From the NCBI RefSeq assembly GCF_024343735.1, contig NZ_RJUE01000059.1, positions 62,001 to 126,000 on the forward strand: a DNA stretch of 64,000 nt. Direction: 5' to 3'. The notes under the pieces are model-generated. The model was not told the DNA's origin and ran no database searches. It was given only the letters and a program-made list of their open reading frames with translations. Position numbers and translations under genes: made by a program. The DNA comes from Lacihabitans sp. CCS-44 (lineage in GTDB: Bacteria > Bacteroidota > Bacteroidia > Cytophagales > Spirosomataceae). Positions within the stretch are counted from its first letter, which is position 1. Each line of letters starts with the position of its first letter. This document shows, piece after piece, positions 8,259 through 16,106 of this stretch.

Positions 8259-9479
8259 ATGAATATAAAAGACTTCACCGAAGACCCTGAGGTACTGCAA
8301 TTGATAGCCAAAATTCAAGCTAAAAACCCGAAAGTATCAGATACAGAAGACAACCAAGGCAACCAATATGTAGACATCGTGATGGAAGGCGGTGGTGTGT
8401 TGGGCATTGCATTGGTGGGCTATACTTATGCTCTGGAGCAAGCCAAAATTAAGTTTTGCAGCTTAGCCGGCACCTCTGCTGGGGCCATAAACGCCATGAT
8501 GTTGGCCAGCGTGAAACCCACAAAATACACTACCATCTCGGAAGAATTGATCGATATCATCAGCAACAAAAACTTCTTTGACTTTGTAGATGGTGAGCCA
8601 TATGTAAAGAAAATCATCAAGGACGTACTGAGCGACCAACCGATGATATGGGTGGGGATAAAAAACCTTTTCAATTTGGGTAAACTTCTCCGACTGATTA
8701 GAGAAGAACTGGGCCTAAACGAAGGCAAAAACTTTGAAGATTGGATAAAAAACATTCTCGACACCCACCAGATACACAGCACCAGCGACTTACAAAACCA
8801 TAGAAATACGGTGGCCAGTCAATTGAAACTCAAAGAAGGTGTTACGGGCAATACCGTATTCAGTTCCAAAATAGCCATTATCGCCTCTGATGTGACTACT
8901 CAGACCAAAGTGGAATTTCCGCTGCACAAAGAGCTGTATTTTAAGAATTCCGACGAGGTTTCTCCCTCCAAATATGTGCGGGCCACGATGTCCATTCCGC
9001 TGTTTTTCAAGCCATTCACGGTGCAGAATTTACCTGAAAATCAGAGTGAACTTTGGAAAGAATGTGTTGGTTATGAAGGCGAAATACCCAAGAAAATCAA
9101 TTTTGTGGATGGCGGCACGCTGTCCAACTTCCCCATCAATGTATTTCACCTGAGTGCGGGTGTGCCACGCAAACCTACCTTTGGCGTAAGGCTGGGCAAA
9201 GACCGCCAAAAATTCAACAGCATAAAAACCTTCCTGAAGTATTTCTTTGCCATATTTAACACCATGCGGTACCTCCACGACTACGATTTTCTACTGAAAA
9301 ACCGCGACTACAAACACCTGATAGGCATGATAGACAACGACGGACACAATTGGCTCAACTTCGACATCACCGACGAAGAAAAACTCGACCTTTTCAAAAG
9401 AGGCGTTCGTGCCGCCGCGGATTTCTTAGATAAATTTGATTGGGAGGCGTATAAGAAGTTGAGAGGGACTTTGGGGTGA
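8259..9479 (+). CDS. Patatin-like phospholipase
   Basis: A 406-residue serine acyl hydrolase. The oxyanion-hole motif GGGVLG is at 44-49, the nucleophile motif GTSAG is at 71-75 (Ser73) and the catalytic Asp is in DGG at 284-286, giving the Ser-Asp dyad of patatins. No signal peptide is seen, so it is probably cytoplasmic. The frame is open from 8118, but the ATG at 8259 is preferred because the upstream 47 residues are unlike the family and follow directly on repeat B. Such enzymes cleave acyl chains from phospholipids; the substrate is unknown. It stands alone between repeats and an AT-rich island. Confidence 0.88.
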   Translation: MNIKDFTEDPEVLQLIAKIQAKNPKVSDTEDNQGNQYVDIVMEGGGVLGIALVGYTYALEQAKIKFCSLAGTSAGAINAMMLASVKPTKYTTISEELIDIISNKNFFDFVDGEPYVKKIIKDVLSDQPMIWVGIKNLFNLGKLLRLIREELGLNEGKNFEDWIKNILDTHQIHSTSDLQNHRNTVASQLKLKEGVTGNTVFSSKIAIIASDVTTQTKVEFPLHKELYFKNSDEVSPSKYVRATMSIPLFFKPFTVQNLPENQSELWKECVGYEGEIPKKINFVDGGTLSNFPINVFHLSAGVPRKPTFGVRLGKDRQKFNSIKTFLKYFFAIFNTMRYLHDYDFLLKNRDYKHLIGMIDNDGHNWLNFDITDEEKLDLFKRGVRAAADFLDKFDWEAYKKLRGTLG

Positions 9480-9669
9480 ATAAGATTGCCCATTTGAACA
9501 AATTATGTCAAGCTTTTAATTCATTTGGGTTCTTAAATTCAAAAAAAAATTATTATTTTCCTTAAATTTGAACTCATTTTTTTTAACAATGATTTTTTTT
9601 ACAATTCATACTTTTCACCAAAGTTTTCAAACAATAAAAAACTAAATTTACAGTAAACTTGAGCTACAA

Positions 9670-10104
9670 ATGCAAATAAATATGAAAATAAAATTCAGAG
9701 GCTTATTTATAATTCAATTTCTCTTAATATTTTTTAGCTGTAACTCTTCTGAAAAATATGTAGAAATTTCTGAAATTCCTGCAATTTATCGTGGGGAATA
9801 TGTGCTAATCGCTAATGGTTTAGATAAACTAATCATTTCAAGTCAGAATATTCAACTAATAGATAGAAATGAAAAGAACTATAATTACAATTGTAAAAAT
9901 GGAATTCAAAAAAAAGTTTCATCATATAATTCAGACTACCATGTCCCAATTGAAGTAGTCCCGAATAATCCAGATAACGATAAACAATATTTTCATTTTT
10001 CCTTAAAGAAGGAGAACAAACATCTTCTGCTAATTGAATATTTACCAACCGGTTTTAACGATGAAACTGGTTCATTTGATTATGAATATTTAAAAATAAA
10101 CTAA
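9670..10104 (+). CDS. Small lipoprotein of unknown function
   Basis: A 144-residue product (140 if the second ATG at 9682 is used). The N-terminus MKIKFRGLFIIQFLLIFFSC is a signal peptide with a lipobox-like end (FFSC, Cys24 of the longer form). The rest is polar, rich in Asn, Lys and Tyr, with no motif recognised. It is the first of several orphan genes in the AT-rich segment 9.5-12.5 kb. The preceding 190-base gap is very AT-rich and shows no clear structure. Confidence 0.6.
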   Translation: MQINMKIKFRGLFIIQFLLIFFSCNSSEKYVEISEIPAIYRGEYVLIANGLDKLIISSQNIQLIDRNEKNYNYNCKNGIQKKVSSYNSDYHVPIEVVPNNPDNDKQYFHFSLKKENKHLLLIEYLPTGFNDETGSFDYEYLKIN

Positions 10105-10214
10105 AATCAATATTTGCTAAACAAATTTAATTCTTAATTGAATCAATTGCCTACGAAAAAAAGAATTCAGGTTCTAAAGTATTCGCTAATTTTGGAGAAT
10201 CAAGTTAGTTTAAA

Positions 10215-10289
10215 ATTTCGTCTGATAAGTGTCTCCGCTTAGGGGACTCTGAACTTTACTTAAATGCCAAACTCATTCCAAAAAGCACA
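10215..10289. repeat. Double-hairpin repeat, family D, copy 1 (shortened)
   Basis: Shares the block from TTTCGTCTG through AGGGGACTCTGAACTT and AAATGCCAAA to AAAAGCAC with the copies at 11457-11570 and 11841-11942, but lacks the second hairpin. It lies in the 405-base gap before the next gene; the rest of that gap shows no recognisable feature. Confidence 0.7.
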
Positions 10290-10509
10290 AATCAATAAAG
10301 TTTCATAAAATCAAATCAAAATCTTAATTTCGTAATAATAAGAGACCAGACGGTATGCTAAACTAAAAAACAGTAACCGACTACAAATAGCCATGGACAG
10401 ATATATCACTAAAAATCAATTATTTGAGACAAAATAAGCATTCCCAAAAAATGGTTATTTGCCACATTTAGCAAACACAAATATAGGGCACAATTACAAA
10501 CAGAATAAA

Positions 10510-11439
10510 ATGATAGATAAACTTAATGAATTAAAATCAAGAGCAGAAAACCTTCGATATAATGACGAAAAGGAACTTGATGATATAGTTAGAAAAACAA
10601 TAATGTATGTTGACCAAATTTTTCCAATGAAACCAACATATCAATCTGATGTTAAATTGATTAAGTTTAAGCCTTCATTTTATGTAAGTGGAATGGGAGA
10701 ACAACCTTACAGAGACTCTTGGAATTCAGGCCAGCAAAAACTAATTAATTTTTTAGATACTAGAATAGAGGAAAAAGAGTTGGAATTGAAAACTACAACT
10801 AAAATCGAACAGAAATACCTAGAACCAAGAATTGTTGAAAAAATCGTAACGGTTCAAGACAACGCAAGGATAGAAGACTTAATTCAGGAAAACACCGAAT
10901 TAAGAAAAAGCAAAAGTCTTTGGAATAGGATTAATTGGGCCATATTTATTCCGAGTATTCTAACTGCTCTTGGTGGTGCTTTTGTTCTTGGTATTTATAT
11001 TGGTAAGGCACAATTTGACACAGAAAAGCTTGAATTGTTTCAGAAAAATCAAATTCTAGAAAATCGAAATGATAGTTTAAATAAAGAAGCTGATATCTCC
11101 AATATCAAAATCCAGAATCTCACCAAACTAATTCCAGAAGACTTTGTGCCGAAACAATTATTCCCGTTAAAAATTCAAATTTCATTTTCCTCGCCTACTT
11201 CCATTTTTGACGGAGAAATTTTAGTAAGTGCTAAGAAAGAGTTTGACGACATAGTGTTATTGGAATTTAAAGGAATAAATGGTTTATCGGCAGATTTATC
11301 AAAACCTTATGACTCTTTGAATATTCAAGTTAAAGAAGGCGATAGATTTTATCTGAAATCAGAAAGTAAAATGATCTATGTAATTAATGTTTTATCAACG
11401 ACTATAAGCTGTGATATTGAAATAATGGAAAAAAAATAA
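10510..11439 (+). CDS. Membrane protein with coiled coils, unknown function
   Basis: A 309-residue protein if started at the ATG 10510 (an in-frame TTG lies at 10459, with no support). Residues 1-130 are soluble and helical, with a predicted coiled coil around 90-135. A single strong membrane segment follows (about 148-170, IFIPSILTALGGAFVLGIYI), then a short second coiled coil (about 175-205) and a C-terminal beta-rich region. No enzyme motif is seen. It is flanked on both sides by family D repeats as a single-gene unit, suggesting acquisition with or between these elements. Confidence 0.65.
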   Translation: MIDKLNELKSRAENLRYNDEKELDDIVRKTIMYVDQIFPMKPTYQSDVKLIKFKPSFYVSGMGEQPYRDSWNSGQQKLINFLDTRIEEKELELKTTTKIEQKYLEPRIVEKIVTVQDNARIEDLIQENTELRKSKSLWNRINWAIFIPSILTALGGAFVLGIYIGKAQFDTEKLELFQKNQILENRNDSLNKEADISNIKIQNLTKLIPEDFVPKQLFPLKIQISFSSPTSIFDGEILVSAKKEFDDIVLLEFKGINGLSADLSKPYDSLNIQVKEGDRFYLKSESKMIYVINVLSTTISCDIEIMEKK

Positions 11440-11456
11440 CAGTCTCAAAAAGCCGA

Positions 11457-11570
11457 TTTTCGTCCGTTTCGTCCGTTCAGAGTCTCCCTTTAGGGGACTC
11501 TGAACTTCACTCAAATGCCAAATACTTTTCTAAAAGCAGCACGCAGAGTCCCTGACGGAGACTCTGCTGA
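11457..11570. repeat. Double-hairpin repeat, family D, copy 2
   Basis: Two hairpins. The first pairs TTCAGAGTC (11476-11484) with GACTCTGAA (11496-11504); the second pairs GCAGAGTC (11543-11550) with GACTCTGC (11560-11567). The spacer AAATGCCAAA...AAAAGCA is shared with the other copies. No T-run follows either hairpin, so these are not ordinary terminators. Confidence 0.8.
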
Positions 11571-11656
11571 AACATAAGTTTAACATTGAAAATAGATATA
11601 GCCGCAATCACCAAGGTAAGTTGCCTAAAAACTAATACTACAATAAATAAAGAAAA

Positions 11657-11833
11657 ATGAATAAAAAAATAAAAATTATAGGTTCGGCCTTACTCTGTAT
11701 GCTAGGTTGGTTAATGGGTGGCATAGGCTTTGCCGAACCATTACCATATGGTTTAAATACACTTTTTTTTATTTTAGGCATTTTGTTAATGCCTTTGGGT
11801 TTCGTTTTATTCATTGTTTATTTAAAAAAATAA
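11657..11833 (+). CDS. 58-residue membrane protein, unknown function
   Basis: An ATG-to-TAA frame of 58 codons between two family D repeats. The product has two hydrophobic segments (about residues 6-26 and 33-55, ending FVLFIVYLKK) separated by a short polar turn. An A-rich GAAAAA stretch precedes the start. No family recognised. Its position as the only frame between two repeat copies supports a real small gene, but it could also be non-coding. Confidence 0.5.
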   Translation: MNKKIKIIGSALLCMLGWLMGGIGFAEPLPYGLNTLFFILGILLMPLGFVLFIVYLKK

Positions 11834-11840
11834 ACTTTAC

Positions 11841-11942
11841 TTTCGTCCGTTCAGAGTCTCCCTTTAGGAGACTCTGAACTTCACTCAAATGCCAAACCTA
11901 TTCCCAAAAGCACCTCGCAGAGTCCCTTACGGAGACTCTGCT
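11841..11942. repeat. Double-hairpin repeat, family D, copy 3
   Basis: Nearly identical to copy 2: TTTCGTCCGTTCAGAGTCTC, the 10-base spacer AAATGCCAAA, and a second hairpin GCAGAGTC...GACTCTGC ending at 11941. It starts within 10 bases of the stop codon of the 58-codon gene and ends about 40 bases before the next ATG. Confidence 0.8.
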
Positions 11943-11979
11943 AAAACCAATCGATTCTAAAAACTAAACATACATAAAA

Positions 11980-12390
11980 ATGATCGAAAAATTCTTAAAG
12001 GCAAAACATTGGCAATTATTCTTAATGACATTCGGAATTCCAATGATATTTCAATTCGTTATGATGGGATCCATCTTTACAAATTGGGAAAGTGGTTATA
12101 ATCCTGATCCTTCATTCATGTTGAACTACATGAAGGTTTTTCCGATAATGATGGTTATATTCATGGGCGTTTTCTTCGGTTGGTTTTGGTCAGTCGCCAT
12201 TGGACTCCAGTCCAAAATACCGGAAGGTGTTAAAATGAAAGTGAAAAAATTCAAAATATTCTTTTTTTCACCCTTAATCTATTTTCTTCTCATTTTAGGG
12301 TTCATTATAATAACGATGAATGGAAGTGAACCGAACTTGGCTATTTTCGCAGTAATAGTCCCACTTCATTTATTCTCCAGCTGTGCTTAG
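11980..12390 (+). pseudogene. Membrane protein gene, probably 3'-truncated by a repeat
   Basis: An open frame of 136 residues with four hydrophobic segments (about 10-32, 48-72, 90-112 and 117-132). Its last codons (SSCA, stop TAG) are supplied by the family C hairpin repeat that begins at 12378, because the same bases (AGCTGTGCTTAG) open another copy at 16067. The frame therefore seems to have lost its natural C-terminus at the repeat boundary. Full-length relatives that I recall from Bacteroidota continue past the HLFS segment, but that is from memory. A short functional protein cannot be excluded. Confidence 0.55.
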
Positions 12391-12431
12391 TCTTCAGACT
12401 AAGCACGAGTGTTAAACGGTCTTCAGACCGA
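12378..12431. repeat. Hairpin repeat, family C, copy 1
   Basis: A perfect hairpin with arms GTGCTTAGTCT (12383-12393) and AGACTAAGCAC (12396-12406), followed by a second perfect hairpin, CGGTCT-TC-AGACCG (12417-12430). Related copies are at 15738-15799 and 16064-16095. It supplies the stop codon of the preceding frame. Confidence 0.75.
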
Positions 12432-12514
12432 TAGATAAAATTTCACTGCTGTGTCTTATCCAATAGTTATTATAAACTCATTCTTAACTTTTAATCCACT
12501 TAAAACCCAAGATT

Positions 12515-12955
12515 CTACTTAATATTCTTCTCCACAAACAAACTAACTTCCACTACTTGGTTTTGCGAAAGGCTGATGGTTTTGGTAAGAATGTTTTTCT
12601 CCGAAGCTTCTAAAATCGCTGAACCATCTTTTTTCAGCACTTGCACCTTATATTCTCCGCTTGGAATTTCAAACGAAAAAGCACCAGTTTTATCCAACAT
12701 CTTCTCTTGCGTGGTGGCTTTTTCGGTGTTTTTTGTGGGGCTTACCACCACTTTATATTCACTATATAGGACATTAAGCTCGACATCTGACAAACCACAG
12801 GGATTGTCTCTATTGGGTTCTGTACCAGCAGGAATCGTCCCGCAAAGTGGCCCCACGGTCAGCTTCCCTTTTACAATGCCAAAGGCATTGATATCGAGTT
12901 GTTCACAATTCAAAAAAAAGAAACTAAGTACTACGAACAAAAGCTTTGTTTTCAT
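12515..12955 (-). CDS. Lipoprotein of unknown function, beta-sandwich-like
   Basis: A 146-residue product starting at the ATG 12955; the longer frame (to 13033) would overlap the upstream gene and hides the signal peptide. The N-terminus MKTKLLFVVLSFFFLNC is a lipoprotein signal with Cys17 as the probable lipidation site. The mature part has alternating hydrophobic residues and the pattern GAFSFEIPSGEYKVQVLKKDG, resembling carboxypeptidase-regulatory-like or transthyretin-like beta-sandwich domains. It follows the large secreted propeller gene on the same strand by 65 bases and may be co-transcribed with it. Confidence 0.65.
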   Translation of the reverse strand: MKTKLLFVVLSFFFLNCEQLDINAFGIVKGKLTVGPLCGTIPAGTEPNRDNPCGLSDVELNVLYSEYKVVVSPTKNTEKATTQEKMLDKTGAFSFEIPSGEYKVQVLKKDGSAILEASEKNILTKTISLSQNQVVEVSLFVEKNIK

Positions 12956-13020
12956 TTTGGTATATATTTGTTTCTTATCATCATGACGCTCAATTACGCT
13001 AAATGGTTGGGAATATAGTT

Positions 13021-15603
13021 TTAATTGTCGCAACCTGTGATGTAAGCATAAAAAACAGCTCCTGCATCTACCTTAAATCCTGCAGAACCATCTGTAGGAT
13101 TCGTGGGTAATAGGGTTATGGAGTTGGCCGCTTTCATGGTGACATTTGCTGAACCCGATATTTGGTTGGTTGCCGAAATCGTCTGCGTTTTATCAAAAAT
13201 GGTCGTTCCCGAGGTTTTATTGTCGTAAGGAGCCACCAATGTCATCACAGTTTGACACGGATTGGCTTGATTCAGCTGTGTAGTAAAGACCCCTCTTCCA
13301 TGGGTAGCAACCACCACGGTGTGGTCGGCGGAGCGGTACCGGAGTTGATCGCAACTTACATGTGCTAGTTTTGCATTTGTAGGAGCCCATTGAGGATTCC
13401 CTAAGGTAATATTGCTAGTAGTCCAAACTCCCAAACTGGTGGCCAGCAATACTTGTTGACGATTTAATGGATTGAATAAGGCATAGCGGATAGGAATATT
13501 GGGCAAACCGTAGGTTGCTTCATCCTTACTTATCCAAGTAATCCCGCCATTGTTGGTATAAAAAACCGATTTCACATTGAAGTTTGAACAGGTTACGAGC
13601 AGTTCATTGTCGTTAGCCCCTATTTCAATACAAGAAATAAATCCAGCAGCAGTGCCAAGTGTACTCATATCCATTACCAAAACAGGAGCAGGAGCACTTG
13701 TGGGCAAACCCGCAGTAGGTATGTTAGAGAGTTTATAAACCTTCCCGCTACGGGTGCCGAAAAATACCGTGTTGGCACCATACGCCACTTTTATGAAAGA
13801 TACTGAGAATTGGCCCGGAAAATTAAAGTAATTGTAAACTCCCCCAAGAGGTGAAGCGGTTATCACCGACCGAGAAAGGTAGGTTGAATCAAAGTCATCA
13901 TAACCCTCATAAGTATACAAAATATTATTTTGCGAGTCATAGTCTGCCGGATTCACAAAAGAACCATAGTTATTATCTACAACGGTAACATTGGTATTGA
14001 GTGACTCATTGTGTAGCTGAAACCAATTGTACTGTGTGGCATGTATCTGTATGGTGGGTTCGTTTTGATCGATAAAGGAACTCATACCGTCGCAACAATC
14101 TTCTACATAAGCAGCCGAGCCGATCACGCCGGAGGCAGTTGTAATTTTGTGGGTACCGTTGTCTTGTGCAGAAGTTAATACATAGCCATCATCGGCAATA
14201 TTTTTTATGGCTGCTGAGTAGTATTGGGTTACATTATAATCTTTATTTCTTACAGAGAAACTTACGGAATTATTATTTGTAATGGTCGAATTTCCCCAAT
14301 TGGAAGAATAATAGACTCCGCCGTCATTGCCTGCTATGGCCTCATTCGGGAAACCCGGCCTAAAAACAAAAGCATGGTGGTCGGGATGCATGGGTGATCC
14401 GTAACTAAAAGCACTCCAAGCTACCGTAGGTTCCGTAGCGTTCAATGTTCGAGCATGAGTAGCACCACCCATAAAAACTAGGTCGGGATTGGTTGGATGC
14501 ACAGCCAATATAAGATCATACCAAGCCTGACCGTTGGTGATATCCCCTGTTGTTCCACCACCTGTTGGTTTGGTGATATCTGTCCAGGTAGTACCGCCGT
14601 CAATAGACCTTTTCATAAAGTTTATGCGGTCGTCAATGTTACTTTGATTTGCTGCATACATTATTTGTGCGGCCCCTGAAGTGCTGGGAGCCAAAGCAAG
14701 CTCTGTTCTACCTCCATCAAAGGCAAACAAATTGACCGTCCATGACGTACCATCATTGCTAATATTGTTGGTTTTAAATATTGCGGAGTCAGTAATATCA
14801 AAGAGACCATACGCTGCATAAACTACATTATCAGAACCAATTTCTAAATCTGAAACGAAAGCCGAATAATTTCCACTTGATGAAATAGGTGCAGCAGCTG
14901 TCCAGGTGGTGCCCCCATTAGAAGAATACCAAACTCCAGCCTTGGTAGCAGCAAATACCCTGCCTGAGGAATTTACAACGATTTTTTGAACAGCCTGAAA
15001 AGCAAAAGTTTGCCCTGAGGTCACAGAAAAATTAGGCAAAGTACTGCTTAGCCTTTTCCAAGTAATTCCGCCATCTGTTGTTTTCCAAATACCTCCACCT
15101 TGCACAGCATCACCATTAAAATACCCTTCCCCTGTGCCGACATAAAAAACCTGGGTATTAGATGGGTCATAAGCGATGCAAGAAATAGCCAAATTATCCC
15201 AGAAATCAGATACCTTTTGCCACGAAGTACCAGAAAGTGTAATGTCATTATTAAACCATAGACCTCCTGCCACACCTCCAGCCCAAACTTTCTTTTTGGT
15301 AGCGTCATTGGGATCAAAAAGTAGAGCTCTTGTTCTACCGCCAATATTACTTGGCCCTCTCTCCTTCCATTCTATTCCAGGAATCTGAGCCATTACCGAG
15401 AAATAATTATCCATTAAACCTCTTGCTTTTTCAAGCTCATTGTAAGGAATTTTTCCTGTTAGCGGGTCCATAGTTTTCATCATTTCAAAGCTAAACCTCT
15501 CACCAGGATTATCTATATCTGAATTTCGAACCTCAGACCGATTTTGCGAGAAACTCAAATAAGAAATTAACACGTAAAGAATTGAATGTAAAATAATTTT
15601 CAT
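13021..15603 (-). CDS. Large secreted BNR/sortilin-like beta-propeller protein
   Basis: An 860-residue secreted protein. Signal peptide 1-19 (LSYLSFSQ). Repeated Asp-box/BNR-like motifs of the form S-x-D-x-G-x-T-W occur many times (for example KTTDGGITWKRL, YSSNGGTTWTAA, RSIDGGTTWTDI and YTNNGGITWIS), giving a VPS10/sortilin-type propeller over about 75-770. The last 80 residues (TVMTLVAPYDN...FYAYITGCDN) match the C-terminal beta repeat ending in Gly-Cys seen on Cytophagales secreted proteins (the '3-coathanger stack' / GCx-COOH type), probably a surface-sorting domain. The same ending occurs at 38206-41091. Role is unknown; adhesion or polymer binding is plausible. Confidence 0.8.
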   Translation of the reverse strand: MKIILHSILYVLISYLSFSQNRSEVRNSDIDNPGERFSFEMMKTMDPLTGKIPYNELEKARGLMDNYFSVMAQIPGIEWKERGPSNIGGRTRALLFDPNDATKKKVWAGGVAGGLWFNNDITLSGTSWQKVSDFWDNLAISCIAYDPSNTQVFYVGTGEGYFNGDAVQGGGIWKTTDGGITWKRLSSTLPNFSVTSGQTFAFQAVQKIVVNSSGRVFAATKAGVWYSSNGGTTWTAAAPISSSGNYSAFVSDLEIGSDNVVYAAYGLFDITDSAIFKTNNISNDGTSWTVNLFAFDGGRTELALAPSTSGAAQIMYAANQSNIDDRINFMKRSIDGGTTWTDITKPTGGGTTGDITNGQAWYDLILAVHPTNPDLVFMGGATHARTLNATEPTVAWSAFSYGSPMHPDHHAFVFRPGFPNEAIAGNDGGVYYSSNWGNSTITNNNSVSFSVRNKDYNVTQYYSAAIKNIADDGYVLTSAQDNGTHKITTASGVIGSAAYVEDCCDGMSSFIDQNEPTIQIHATQYNWFQLHNESLNTNVTVVDNNYGSFVNPADYDSQNNILYTYEGYDDFDSTYLSRSVITASPLGGVYNYFNFPGQFSVSFIKVAYGANTVFFGTRSGKVYKLSNIPTAGLPTSAPAPVLVMDMSTLGTAAGFISCIEIGANDNELLVTCSNFNVKSVFYTNNGGITWISKDEATYGLPNIPIRYALFNPLNRQQVLLATSLGVWTTSNITLGNPQWAPTNAKLAHVSCDQLRYRSADHTVVVATHGRGVFTTQLNQANPCQTVMTLVAPYDNKTSGTTIFDKTQTISATNQISGSANVTMKAANSITLLPTNPTDGSAGFKVDAGAVFYAYITGCDN

Positions 15604-15737
15604 GATTTAAGAGGATTAAATAGTTGGTACAATCAAGCAGTACCCATTTATAAGCAGTAAAATTGAAAGAACCTTTAAGTAACAAGAAATTAAACGATCG
15701 AATTTTATTTAACGGCTAAATTTGAATAATCACCTTA

Positions 15738-15799
15738 TCCTTAGTCTGAAGACTAGGCAGCAATGGTGTTCAATAGACTTCAGCGAGCTAGGCTATAGT
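15738..15799. repeat. Hairpin repeat, family C, copy 2 (diverged)
   Basis: Contains CTTAGTCTGAAGACTAGGCA followed by GTGTTCAATAGACTTCAG, aligning with the two-hairpin unit at 12378-12431 with several changes. It lies just beyond the stop of the gene remnant at 15801-16073, on the side opposite to copy 3. Confidence 0.6.
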
Positions 15800-15800
15800 T

Positions 15801-16073
15801 TCAACAATCAAATGACTTTCTTGCAACAGTATAATGCTCTAAAATATATTTCACTATCAAAAACTCGCCAAAGGTATTTATTATTCGGATAAAAATATAA
15901 GTGAGGTCATATAGCCTAACCTCTGGAGGCAATATATAGTACAAATCTGAAACAAAAACACAGAGAATACCTAATGAAAAGATAAATCCAGACTGGTTTA
16001 TTTTCACAAAAATGCTATACAGGAAAAAAGACATTAAAGCCAACCAATACAAATTGAAAGACCACAGCTGTGC
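15801..16073 (-). pseudogene. Membrane protein gene remnant between family C repeats
   Basis: An open frame of about 90 codons without a good start (only TTG at 16050-16052, and it continues in frame into the family C repeat before a stop at 16074). The translated segment (LYWLALMSFFLYSIFVKI..., then RLYDLTYIFIRIINTFGEFL) has three hydrophobic stretches and looks like the middle of a larger multi-pass protein, perhaps of the YhhN type. Repeats bound it on both sides. Probably a decayed fragment. Confidence 0.5.
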
Positions 16074-16095
16074 TTAGTCTGAAGACTAAGTACAG
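16064..16095. repeat. Hairpin repeat, family C, copy 3 (single hairpin)
   Basis: A 31-base palindrome with arms CTGTGCTTAGTCT and AGACTAAGTACAG around GA. It shares AGCTGTGCTTAGTCT with the copy at 12378. It sits 12 bases beyond the stop codon of the serine hydrolase gene. Confidence 0.7.
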
Positions 16096-16106
16096 CATCT
16101 TTCAAC

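Noticed and set aside
10223-11942. CRISPR array in the 10-12 kb repeats
   Set aside because: Only three copies, spaced by whole genes of different length, and no cas gene; not a CRISPR arrangement.
9480-12400. Integron cassette array
   Set aside because: The one-gene-one-repeat layout fits superficially, but the repeats lack the conserved attC end motifs (RYYYAAC ... GTTRRRY), and no integrase gene is in the window. Kept as a cassette-like island only.
13162-15388. Plus-strand open frames opposite the large secreted protein genes (also inside dnaK, dnaE and lolC/E)
   Set aside because: They are shadow frames of strong coding sequences on the other strand, with no starts or domains of their own.
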